Shown piece after piece: positions 19,413 to 27,031 of a DNA stretch of 64,000 nucleotides. The stretch's first letter is position 1, and every line of letters starts with the position of its first letter. Position numbers and translations under genes: made by a program. The DNA lies in NCBI GenBank assembly GCA_963788305.1, contig CAWBGK010000014.1, forward strand, positions 80,684 through 144,683, written 5' to 3'. This DNA comes from UTCFX2 sp963788305. Its GTDB lineage: Bacteria; Chloroflexota; Anaerolineae; Anaerolineales; UBA4823. The notes beneath the pieces were generated by a model, which was not told the origin of the DNA, did not search any database, and saw nothing but the letters and a program-made list of their open reading frames with translations.

Positions 19413-20146
19413 GCGATCCCGTCGTCGACGTCCGCGATCTGACCAAAGTCTACCGGATGGGCGAGCTCGAAGTCCACGCCCTCTGCGGACTCTCGCTTAA
19501 GATCGATCCCGGTGAAAGCCTGGCGATCATGGGACCTTCCGGCAGCGGAAAATCGACCTTGATGAACATTCTCGGCTGCCTGGACAGCCCGACCACCGGC
19601 GACTACCTGCTGGATGGCGAAAACGTCGCCCGGATGAACGACGACCAGCTCGCTCGGGTCCGCAACCATAAGGTCGGGTTCATCTTCCAGAGCTTCAACC
19701 TGCTCGGACGATCGAGCGCCCTGGCGAACGTCGAGCTGCCGATGCGCTACAACGGCGCGACCAGGAGCGAGCGCCGCGAACGCGCCGTCGAGGCGCTCCA
19801 GATCGTCGGCCTGGGCGACCGGATGTCCCACCGCCCGAACGAGCTTTCCGGCGGTCAGCAGCAGCGCGTCGCGATCGCCCGTGCCCTGGTGAACCAGCCG
19901 TCAATCGTGATGGCCGACGAGCCGACCGGCAACCTGGACAGCAAAACCGGCGCCGAGATCATGGACCTGCTGATCGACCTGAACCGCTCCCGGGGCGTCA
20001 CCCTGATCCTGGTCACCCACGACCATGACGTCGCCACCCGCACCGGCCGGATCGTCCACATCCGCGACGGTCGCCTGGAGGAGGTCAGCCGGTATGAACC
20101 TGCTCCAGTCTTTCACCGAGGCGCTCGTCAGCCTTTCGGCGAATAA
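19409..20146 (+). CDS. MacB/LolD-type ABC transporter ATPase
   Basis: A 245-residue ATPase starting at a GTG that overlaps the adaptor stop codon. Walker A GPSGSGKST (about residue 42), ABC signature LSGGQQQR, Walker B IVMADEPTG and H-loop LVTHDHD are all present, and the overall pattern is that of MacB/LolD exporters. It energises the FtsX-type permease encoded next. The C-terminal 17 residues overlap the permease start and are probably non-conserved. Confidence 0.94.
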   Translation: MSDPVVDVRDLTKVYRMGELEVHALCGLSLKIDPGESLAIMGPSGSGKSTLMNILGCLDSPTTGDYLLDGENVARMNDDQLARVRNHKVGFIFQSFNLLGRSSALANVELPMRYNGATRSERRERAVEALQIVGLGDRMSHRPNELSGGQQQRVAIARALVNQPSIVMADEPTGNLDSKTGAEIMDLLIDLNRSRGVTLILVTHDHDVATRTGRIVHIRDGRLEEVSRYEPAPVFHRGARQPFGE

Positions 20147-21314
20147 AGCCCGCTCGGCCCTGACGATGCTGGGGATCGTGATCGGCGTCGCGGCGGTGAT
20201 CGCGATGATGGCGATCGGCGCCGGCGCGCAGGCCTCGATCACCTCGTCGATCGAGCGGATCGGGACGAATTTGCTTTACGTCAGGTCCGGCGGCGATGCG
20301 GATAACCCCCAGCCGCTCACGCTGGACGACGCCGCCGCGTTGGGCGACCCTGTGAAAGCCCCTTCCGTCGGCGTCGTTGCGCCCATCGTCAACGCCCAGG
20401 TTGAATTATCGATCCCAGGCGAGCAGCTCGACACCAGCCTGGTCGGGATCACGCCGGAATTCTTCCAGGTCCAGACCGCGGAGCTGGCCGACGGCAAGCC
20501 GATCACCCAGGAGCACCTCGATGATTTCGCCTCGGTCGTGCTGCTCGGCAGCGGTGCGGCTGAAGATCTGTTCGAAAGGACCGAAGGGCTGGTCGGTGAA
20601 AAAGTGCGCATCGACGGCCAGATATTCAAAGTCATCGGCGTCCTGAAGGAAGAAGGCGGCAACCCGCTGAGCGGCTCGGATGACCGGGTGCTGACCCCGC
20701 TCACCACCACCCGCCTGCGCCTGACCCGCCGCGAGGCGCCCGGCCAGGTGGACATGATCTACGTCCAGGCCCGCAGCAGCGCGGTCGTCGAATCGGCGAC
20801 CGAAGAGGTCAAGCAGATCCTGCGCGCCCGCCATTTCCGCAACCTGGGGACCGACGATTTTCGGATCATGAGCACCCAGAGCCTGATGGACACGATGAGC
20901 GAGATCACCGGCACGATGACCGCCTTCCTGGGCGGGATCGCCGGGGTTTCGCTGCTGGTCGGCGGGATCGGGATCATGAACATCATGCTGGTGACGGTCA
21001 CCGAGCGGACGCGCGAGATCGGGCTGCGCAAAGCGGTCGGGGCGCGCAAGCGCGACATCCGCCTGCAGTTCCTGGTCGAATCGGCGATGCTTTCTATCGG
21101 CGGCGGCGTGATCGGGATCCTGGTCGGCTGGGGGATTTCGATCCTGGTCGGCCAGCTTGCGTCAGGGACTGGAACGATGCTGAACCCGGTGATCGAGCTC
21201 AATTCGGTGCTGATGGCGGTCGCTTTTTCGGCCGCGGTCGGGTTGTTCTTCGGGATCTACCCGGCCAACCGCGCCGCCGGCCTGCAGCCGGTCGAAGCCC
21301 TGCGCACGGAATAA
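20094..21314 (+). CDS. MacB-type ABC permease (FtsX domain)
   Basis: About 406 residues starting at the ATG at 20094, which has GGAGGAGG about 8 bases upstream and overlaps the ATPase gene by 53 bases. It has an N-terminal helix (TMLGIVIGVAAVIAMMAIGA), a large extracytoplasmic MacB-type domain, and three C-terminal helices in an FtsX domain containing VTERTREIGLRKAVGARKRD. It ends PANRAAGLQPVEALRTE, typical of MacB permeases. With the adaptor and ATPase it makes a tripartite export or lipoprotein/peptide-handling machine. Confidence 0.93.
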   Translation: MNLLQSFTEALVSLSANKARSALTMLGIVIGVAAVIAMMAIGAGAQASITSSIERIGTNLLYVRSGGDADNPQPLTLDDAAALGDPVKAPSVGVVAPIVNAQVELSIPGEQLDTSLVGITPEFFQVQTAELADGKPITQEHLDDFASVVLLGSGAAEDLFERTEGLVGEKVRIDGQIFKVIGVLKEEGGNPLSGSDDRVLTPLTTTRLRLTRREAPGQVDMIYVQARSSAVVESATEEVKQILRARHFRNLGTDDFRIMSTQSLMDTMSEITGTMTAFLGGIAGVSLLVGGIGIMNIMLVTVTERTREIGLRKAVGARKRDIRLQFLVESAMLSIGGGVIGILVGWGISILVGQLASGTGTMLNPVIELNSVLMAVAFSAAVGLFFGIYPANRAAGLQPVEALRTE

Positions 21315-21317
21315 AAA

Positions 21318-21347
21318 TGTAGAGACGTTGCGTGCAACGTCTCTACA
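21318..21347. repeat. Perfect 14-bp-arm palindrome with TAGAGACGTTGC
   Basis: TGTAGAGACGTTGC and GCAACGTCTCTACA are separated by GT, just after the MacB-permease stop codon and between converging genes. It could terminate both transcripts. A very similar palindrome is familiar to me as a dispersed intergenic repeat in cyanobacteria and other phyla; that is recollection, not a search result. Confidence 0.7.
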
Positions 21348-21368
21348 ACAACATCTCTGCTACTGTCT

Positions 21369-22169
21369 CTAACCCTCTGTCCAATCCTTAATCCACGCCT
21401 TCACCGACCGGTTCATCTCGAGCGAGAAATCGGCCGTGAACTTGCGGAAATAGTTGCCCTGCGTGACGTTCTGCGCCCCGCTCGGGAATTCGTGCGGCTC
21501 GAACGACCTGCGCCCGAACGGCAGGTGAATCTCGTCCAGCTCTTCGGGCGAAAAGCTCTGGTAGCGGTCCTTGTGGACGATGAATTTTCGGTCGAAGCGC
21601 GGCACGGGCGAGCCCGGATGTTTCTCGGGCCGGCCGAAGCAGATCAGCGCCGCCGGGAAGGTGTAGCGCGGCAGCCCGAACAGCTCCCGGTGGGCTTCGC
21701 GGTTCTCGATGATGTCGCCGATATAGCACGAGCCGATCCCGAGCGATTCGGCCGCGATCACCGCCGTCTGGGCCGCGATCAGCGCGTCCATCAGCGCCAG
21801 GATCAGGTCGCCTTCGCCCGGCTGGCGCGGCTGCACGCCAAGCTCGGCTGCCCGCTCGACGCAGCCCGCCGCCTCGTAGAGGTCCATCCAGCGCTGGTAA
21901 TCTGCCAGGAAGAGCAGCAGGTACGGGGCGGTCGCGATGAAAGGCTGGTGGTCGCAGGTCTCCGCCAGGGCTGCCTTCTTCTTCGGGTCTTCCACCTCGA
22001 TGATCGTGTAGAGCATCATCGCCCCGGCGGTTGGGGCTCGCATCGCTGCGTGCAGGATCGCCTCCTGCTCTTCGGACGAAAGCGGGGTCCGGTCGTACAT
22101 CCGGATCGAGCGGCGTTTTTCGATCACCTCCAGGGTCGGGTTCGTGATGGGGAATTTGTCAGCTTTCAT
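21369..22169 (-). CDS. Nitroreductase family protein
   Basis: A 266-residue flavin-dependent oxidoreductase of the nitroreductase fold. It opens with the FMN phosphate-binding EKRRSIRMYDRTPLS; AMRAPTAGAMMLYTIIEV and AAESLGIGSCYIGDI follow. Such enzymes reduce nitro compounds, quinones or enones with NAD(P)H, and some have specialised roles; the substrate cannot be inferred. The C-terminal 60 residues (HKDRYQSFSPEELDEIH onward) are longer than in the shortest members. Its start lies just before the corrected stop of the YqhA gene. Intact. Confidence 0.88.
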   Translation of the reverse strand: MKADKFPITNPTLEVIEKRRSIRMYDRTPLSSEEQEAILHAAMRAPTAGAMMLYTIIEVEDPKKKAALAETCDHQPFIATAPYLLLFLADYQRWMDLYEAAGCVERAAELGVQPRQPGEGDLILALMDALIAAQTAVIAAESLGIGSCYIGDIIENREAHRELFGLPRYTFPAALICFGRPEKHPGSPVPRFDRKFIVHKDRYQSFSPEELDEIHLPFGRRSFEPHEFPSGAQNVTQGNYFRKFTADFSLEMNRSVKAWIKDWTEG

Positions 22170-22645
22170 GTCTCTCTTCCTCTCGGATCCGGAAATAACC
22201 GAACACGATTAAAACCAGGGAGATAATCGCGATCGCCCGCCAGCAGCAGCAGCTCCTGGGCGGTGTGCGTGTTTTCGAACAGCAGCTCAAGGAACCGTAC
22301 CGTGATCACGAGCACCATCACGCTGCTCAGGTTCAGCTTCAGCTCGTTGAGGTTCTTCGCCACCATCCAGGACGGCAGGTCGAGCGAGCCGACGAACATC
22401 ATGTAGACGCTCGCCGCCAGCATGTAGAGCACGATCGTGATCAGCACCGCGTCGACCTGCTGGATCAGCAGCATGATGATCGTCTCCGATTTCCCGGCCG
22501 AGCTGAGGATCTCGACCCAGGCGGAAACAGCCTTGCCCACCCCCCAGAACAGCGCGAGCAGGAAAGAAATCAGCAGCGTGATGACGATCACGATGCCGGC
22601 GTATTTACTGATGTTGAACATCGATCTCATCGGCGTTTGCTCCAT
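22159..22645 (-). CDS. YqhA family (UPF0114) membrane protein, frameshifted near C-terminus
   Basis: A small integral membrane protein of the UPF0114/YqhA family, of unknown biochemical role. Helices are visible at IVIVITLLISFLLALFWGV, AVLITIVLYMLAASVYMMFV and VMVLVITVRFLELLF. As it stands the frame ends in a non-hydrophobic DRDYLPGFNRV tail at 22166. A one-base shift near 22235 gives a normal last helix (AIAIISLVLIVFGYFRIR) and a stop at 22159, just inside the nitroreductase start. This is taken as the true end. Confidence 0.78.
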
Positions 22646-22805
22646 GCTTTTCAGAATAGCTGTATTATTTTACTATGAGCCTGCTCTGAATAAGGTGCCA
22701 TCTGCGTCGAAATGGGAGTATCATTACGGAAGCTGTGCAAAGCCGACAGGTTTTCGAACTGTTTGAGGTCCGTTTACCAGCAAGTTGATCTATTCAGGAG
22801 GCAGC

Positions 22806-23639
22806 ATGTTCGAGATCCCAGAAACCCTCACCCTCGCCCGGCAGATGCGTTCGGACACTGGCTGGCAAGACGGTCGAAACCGGCATCCTCGGCAACAGCC
22901 CTCACAAGTTTGTCTGGTACAACCGCACGCCGCGAGGAGTTCGAGCAGCTCACGCGGCGCAAAGCTCGTCGGCGAAGCCTATGCCCGCGGGCGCTGGATC
23001 TTCCTCCCGTTGGAGCCGGGTTATCTGCTCGTGATCGGGGAATGCGGCGGGCGGCTGCTCTATCACCCGCCCGGGGCACCGCTTCCCGAACGCTATCACA
23101 TGCTGATCCGCTTCACGGACGGGTCCGCCCTGTCCGAGTTCACCCAGATGTGGGGTGCAATGGAGCTCTACGAAACCGGGCAGGAGCTCGAGCGTCCCTA
23201 CATCAAGGACATGCGCCTGACGCCGGTCGACCTGGGGTTCACATGGAGTTATTTCGATGGATTGGTTGAAAGCCTGCTGCCTGAAGGCAAGCGCAGCGTC
23301 AAGAGCCTGCTCACCCAGGACCAGATCATCCCCGGGCTGGGGAACGCGATCGCCCAGGACATCCTGTTCGAAGCCCGGCTGCACCCCAAACACCCGCTCC
23401 AGGAGCTGAACCCTTCCCGGCGCCGGACGCTCTACGATGCGGTCGTCGGCGTGGTCGAAACGGCAGCCAGCCAGGGCGGGCGTTACGACGAGACGGACCT
23501 GTTTGGAAATCCGGGCGGCTACTTCCGCAAGATGGACGCCCACGCCCTCCTGCGCCCGTGCCCCGGCTGCGGGGGGGAGGTCCAGAAAATCTCCTATCTG
23601 GGCGGCGCCTGCTATTTCTGCCCGCACTGCCAGGAGTAA
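22806..23639 (+). CDS. Fpg/Nei-like DNA glycosylase-family protein lacking Pro2, frameshifted
   Basis: Related to formamidopyrimidine-DNA glycosylase. It starts MFEIPETLTLARQM (AGGAGG upstream) where Fpg has MPELPE: Glu3 is kept but the catalytic Pro2 is Phe. The central helix-two-turn-helix region (LLTQDQIIPGLGNAIAQDIL) and a C-terminal zinc finger (CPGCGG...CYFCPHCQE) are intact. The first third needs small frame corrections near 22855, 22930 and 22960, which restore a run TLAGKTVETGILGN then SPHKFVWYNRTP. I recall similar Pro2-less paralogues in other phyla; without Pro2 normal Fpg chemistry is unlikely, so a different lesion, a binding role or other chemistry is possible. Confidence 0.8.
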   Translation: MFEIPETLTLARQMRSDTGWQDGRNRHPRQQPSQVCLVQPHAARSSSSSRGAKLVGEAYARGRWIFLPLEPGYLLVIGECGGRLLYHPPGAPLPERYHMLIRFTDGSALSEFTQMWGAMELYETGQELERPYIKDMRLTPVDLGFTWSYFDGLVESLLPEGKRSVKSLLTQDQIIPGLGNAIAQDILFEARLHPKHPLQELNPSRRRTLYDAVVGVVETAASQGGRYDETDLFGNPGGYFRKMDAHALLRPCPGCGGEVQKISYLGGACYFCPHCQE

Positions 23640-23690
23640 GCAGTCAGGCGGCAGACGCGCTCGAACGCACCCTTTGTCGATTTTCCTCGG

Positions 23691-24644
23691 CTACTTGACG
23701 ATCAGCACCGAGCAGCCCGCGTAGTGGACCAGCTTGCGGCTGACGCTGCCCAGCAGCCAGCCGGTGATCGCGCTCAGGCCGCGCGATCCGCACACCACCA
23801 GGTCCACCTCGTCGCGGCGGATCTCGTGGATGATCTGGTCGGCTGCGTCGCCGCGCACCAGCACCTGGCGGGTCTCGATCTCTGCCAGCCGGAGCAGGCT
23901 GGCAGTTTCCTTCAGGAGCTGCTCGCCGCGCCGCTGCTCGGCGGCTTCCACCGCCTCCTTGTCGATCGGCGTGATCGGGGTGGGGTAGAGCGCCTCCGGT
24001 CCGAGCGCCCAGGCGCGCATGCTCGCTTCGGGGTTGATCGGCGGCGGCAGGACGTGCATCAGGCTCATCGCGGCCGAGGTCGGGAACATCGCGCAGCGCT
24101 GGCGCTTCCCGTCCGGGCAGGGCGGCGCCAGGAACTCGACCGCGTGCTGGCTGCCCTCCGACCCGTCCACGACCAGCAGGATCCGCCGCAGGCCCTTATA
24201 GGGCGCCCGCACCACCAGCACGGGACTGCTGGAGTACTCGACCACCTGTTGGGCGACGCCGCCGAGCAGGATCCCCAGCGCCGCCCGCAGCCCGCGCGCC
24301 CCGATGATGATCAGGTCGGCCTGGATTTCCTCGGCGTAATCGTTGATCGTCGCAGCCGGGTTGCCGGCTTTCAGGATCGCCTGGGTCTCGAAACCGGCCT
24401 GCTGGAGGCGCTCCTTCTCCAGGTCCAGCGCGACCTGCATCGCCTCGTGCCCGCCGATCGACTGGGTCGGCAGCACCGAGATCAGCGTCACCGCGCAGCT
24501 CACCGGGCTGATCCCGCTCTGGTTGGGCAGGTCGAGCAGCAGGCTCACCCCGGCCCGGGCGTGCTCCGAGCCGTCGTATGCCAGCAGGTAGTGCAGCTTC
24601 CTGGCCTTCGTCCCTTCCAGTCGCCTGGTCATTTCAGCGCACAT
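23691..24644 (-). CDS. Tandem universal stress protein (UspA x2)
   Basis: A 317-residue cytoplasmic protein made of two Usp domains. Each has the nucleotide-binding pattern: LLAYDGSEHARAGV with IIIGARGLRAALGILLGG in domain 1 (about residues 18-145), and LLVVDGSEGSQHAVEF with VVCGSRGLSAITGWLLGS in domain 2 (about 155-317). The G-x2-G-x9-G pattern suggests ATP binding. It is last in a minus-strand group with the CBS protein, the ferric-reductase-like protein and a tiny membrane ORF, which suggests a stress or energy-state role. Confidence 0.92.
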   Translation of the reverse strand: MCAEMTRRLEGTKARKLHYLLAYDGSEHARAGVSLLLDLPNQSGISPVSCAVTLISVLPTQSIGGHEAMQVALDLEKERLQQAGFETQAILKAGNPAATINDYAEEIQADLIIIGARGLRAALGILLGGVAQQVVEYSSSPVLVVRAPYKGLRRILLVVDGSEGSQHAVEFLAPPCPDGKRQRCAMFPTSAAMSLMHVLPPPINPEASMRAWALGPEALYPTPITPIDKEAVEAAEQRRGEQLLKETASLLRLAEIETRQVLVRGDAADQIIHEIRRDEVDLVVCGSRGLSAITGWLLGSVSRKLVHYAGCSVLIVK

Positions 24645-24716
24645 CCTGGGCCTCCTTCCGACAACATGTCCTTTTCTGATCGTATTTCGCCAGCTATTCC
24701 ACAGAATTCCCCGTCC

Positions 24717-24809
24717 TCACAGGCTTTGCAGCAAGGAAAAAACCATTGCTAGAGCCAGAATCACGATTCCCATCGCAATTGCCAGTAAAGTTGAAAATCT
24801 CTGCCGCAC
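24717..24809 (-). CDS. Tiny 30-residue membrane ORF
   Basis: GTG start with AAGGAGG five bases upstream, in the gap between the ferric-reductase-like and Usp genes on the same strand. The peptide is one hydrophobic helix (STLLAIAMGIVILALAM) with a basic N-terminus (VRQR), ending FSLLQSL. The strong ribosome-binding site and membrane-like composition support a real gene. I do not recognise a family. Confidence 0.5.
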   Translation of the reverse strand: MRQRFSTLLAIAMGIVILALAMVFSLLQSL

Positions 24810-24820
24810 AGTCGCCTCCT

Positions 24821-26152
24821 TCAAACCAGGTTAAAACGCTCGGAGTGATAATCCCCAAAGGGTATACCCAGATTCACCAGCACCTGTTCTACGGCGGTCA
24901 TCATCGGCTGTGGACCGCAGATAAAAATCTCAATGGAGTTGGGTTTACTGGGCTTTGACAGGTGTCGCTCCAACATCGCCTGAGTGATAAAACCTTTTTC
25001 TCCATCCCAATCGTCTGGCGGTTGATCCAGAACGTTCACTACCTTGAGATTCAACCTGCTCTTAAGCTGCTCGATCTCTTCACGAAAGATCGTACTTTCC
25101 CAATCTTTGCTAGCATAGAACAGCGTCAATGGCCGCCGGTCGCCTCGATCTGCCAGGGTCCGCAACATGCTCATAATGGGTGTGATGCCGACTCCACCGG
25201 CTATAAAGGCAAATTGTTCGGCGTGAGGGTGTCGATCGGTGCTGAAATGGCCAAACGGCCCGTCCACGTACACCAATTGCCCCGGCTTTAAGGTCTTGAT
25301 CTGGCTGGTAAAATCTCCCAACTCTTTGATCGTAAATGTCAATCGATCCGGGTGGCTGGCGCTCGACGAGAAAGAGAATGGGTGCTCCGCTTCAGAAAAA
25401 GGTGAATTACGGACGGTTATCCAGGCAAATTGACCAGGGTGAAACTTAAGCCCGGGATGGTCTTTAGGCTTTACGGTCAGGCTCCAGGCATTCCCCCGCT
25501 CGGCTGTTACGCTTTCCACGACATACGGGTGGATAAGCAGCAGCGCCGGTTTAAGAATGCGCACATAGACTAATAATCCTGCCCAGAAAACACCATAAGA
25601 TATCCATAAGGCTTGCTTCCAGGGTGTGTTCAGATAGTGACGAGCCAGAACCACGTGAACAATCGCCAGGATTACGACTGCTGTCGCCAGGATGCCATGC
25701 CAGATTCGCCAGGTTGTGTAATCAATCTTGAAGCGCTTTCTCCATAAAGAAACAGCGATCAATGCTGCCAGTAAGAGAACCGCCGTAACACCTGCCCACG
25801 CTCGCCACGGGGCGGCGAACAGGTTCAGCAGTTTCAGGGTTTCTGGGGAGAATAAGAACAGCAATAATGGATGAGCCAGTATAAGCGCAAATGCAACCAG
25901 CGAAACCTGTCTGTGAAAATGATAGACAATATCTGCCCCATAAGGCGCTTTGACAAACTTGAAACGGGCCGTCAGGACAAACTGCAAGGACATCATCGCC
26001 AGCCCGGCAAAGCCCAAAGCAACCGAAAGCTCGCGCCAAAATTCACGCCCTTCTGGCGTCTCCCCTAGCAGCAAGACAATCAGCGGCGCGCTGACTAGTA
26101 AAAGATAAACCAGGATCCAGAAAATTCCTTGGAGAATATATTTTTTCCGCAC
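24821..26152 (-). CDS. Ferric-reductase-like transmembrane flavoprotein (FAD/NAD-binding)
   Basis: About 443 residues from a GTG at 26152 (GAGGAAGG upstream); the frame runs further back into the CBS gene but without homology. The N-terminal half has six predicted helices of the ferric-reductase domain with paired haem-ligand His candidates (YHFHRQVSL, LILAHPLLLF, WRIWHGILA, LAIVHVVLARH). The C-terminal half is a ferredoxin-reductase module: FAD-binding HPFSFSSSA, NAD-binding FIAGGVGITPIMSMLR and the final GDYHSERF. It should move electrons from NAD(P)H through FAD and haem across the membrane, as in FRE/NOX-type proteins. The acceptor is unknown. Confidence 0.88.
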   Translation of the reverse strand: MRKKYILQGIFWILVYLLLVSAPLIVLLLGETPEGREFWRELSVALGFAGLAMMSLQFVLTARFKFVKAPYGADIVYHFHRQVSLVAFALILAHPLLLFLFSPETLKLLNLFAAPWRAWAGVTAVLLLAALIAVSLWRKRFKIDYTTWRIWHGILATAVVILAIVHVVLARHYLNTPWKQALWISYGVFWAGLLVYVRILKPALLLIHPYVVESVTAERGNAWSLTVKPKDHPGLKFHPGQFAWITVRNSPFSEAEHPFSFSSSASHPDRLTFTIKELGDFTSQIKTLKPGQLVYVDGPFGHFSTDRHPHAEQFAFIAGGVGITPIMSMLRTLADRGDRRPLTLFYASKDWESTIFREEIEQLKSRLNLKVVNVLDQPPDDWDGEKGFITQAMLERHLSKPSKPNSIEIFICGPQPMMTAVEQVLVNLGIPFGDYHSERFNLV

Positions 26153-26267
26153 ATATGCCTTCCTCAGAAAATCAGCCGAATTCACAATCCCACTAAAGCC
26201 AGCCAGCAATCTCCACGCGGGCAGCAGCTTGCGAACTTCAGCTATCGATCTGTTTGAATAGCAGCCA

Positions 26268-26702
26268 TCAACGCAATCCCTGAATGTAATACTCCATCTG
26301 TTTGACCATAAACTGCAATTCTTCAATCAAATCTTTGAGCACGTCGCCAATAGAAACGATACCCACCAACTTCTCTCCATCCATCACTGGCAAATGCCGG
26401 ATGCAATTCTCCGTCATCAATGCCATGCATTCATTCACCGACTGTATCAGATTGACCGTGATCAGGTCAGCTGTCATCACCTCGGCGATTTTGACTGCCT
26501 GGGAGTCTTTGCCGGGCTGGCCGATCTTACGCACGAAGTCGCGTTCAGTGAAGATCCCCACGACCTTTTCACCATCCATGACGATTACAGAGCCGATCCT
26601 TTTTTCAGCAAGTATTCTAATAGCCTCGGCAACCGAGGCATCTTTGGAAATGGTCTGGACCGAATCGCCTTTTGCTTTTAAGATTTGGGCTACTTTATTC
26701 AT
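26268..26702 (-). CDS. CBS-domain pair protein
   Basis: A 144-residue protein consisting of two CBS motifs (AEAIRILAEKRIGSVIVMD and NECMALMTENCIRHLPVMD), a fold that binds adenine nucleotides. ATG 26702 is preceded by GAGGTTAT. Free-standing CBS pairs of this type regulate other proteins or sense energy state. It precedes the ferric-reductase-like gene on the same strand by 115 bases. Confidence 0.92.
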   Translation of the reverse strand: MNKVAQILKAKGDSVQTISKDASVAEAIRILAEKRIGSVIVMDGEKVVGIFTERDFVRKIGQPGKDSQAVKIAEVMTADLITVNLIQSVNECMALMTENCIRHLPVMDGEKLVGIVSIGDVLKDLIEELQFMVKQMEYYIQGLR

Positions 26703-26965
26703 TGATATAACCTCTTTTGGATCAGTTGGATTGACTTCGAAATCCAGAGAACTGCGCAATCCCTGTTTGAAACGCCGTGGAAATATCGGAAGAGGCAGGT
26801 GTCTGGATAACCTGTTGTTATTTTACACCAGCCAACAAAACCTTTCAAGTTGGGCTGTCTGGCATTTTTCAGGGAAGAGGATTCCAGAAAACTGTAGGGT
26901 TACCCCAAAGGGGGACCTATCAGCATGATTTTCTGCATTTTCTCAATATATTCAAATTAACGCGA

Positions 26966-26997
26966 GAAGAGCACGGCTCTCGCGAGCCATGCTCTTC
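26966..26997 (-). terminator. 3' hairpin of surface-protein cassette A
   Basis: GAAGAGCACGGCT (26966-26978) faces AGCCATGCTCTTC (26985-26997), 35 bases after the stop of the upstream minus-strand gene. The only imperfect pair is U-G when read on the minus strand and C-A on the plus strand, so it acts on the minus-strand transcript. The same hairpin follows the next two genes. Confidence 0.75.
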
Positions 26998-27031
26998 CCA
27001 GCTGAACCCCCTTGAACCCCCTTCTGTTAAA

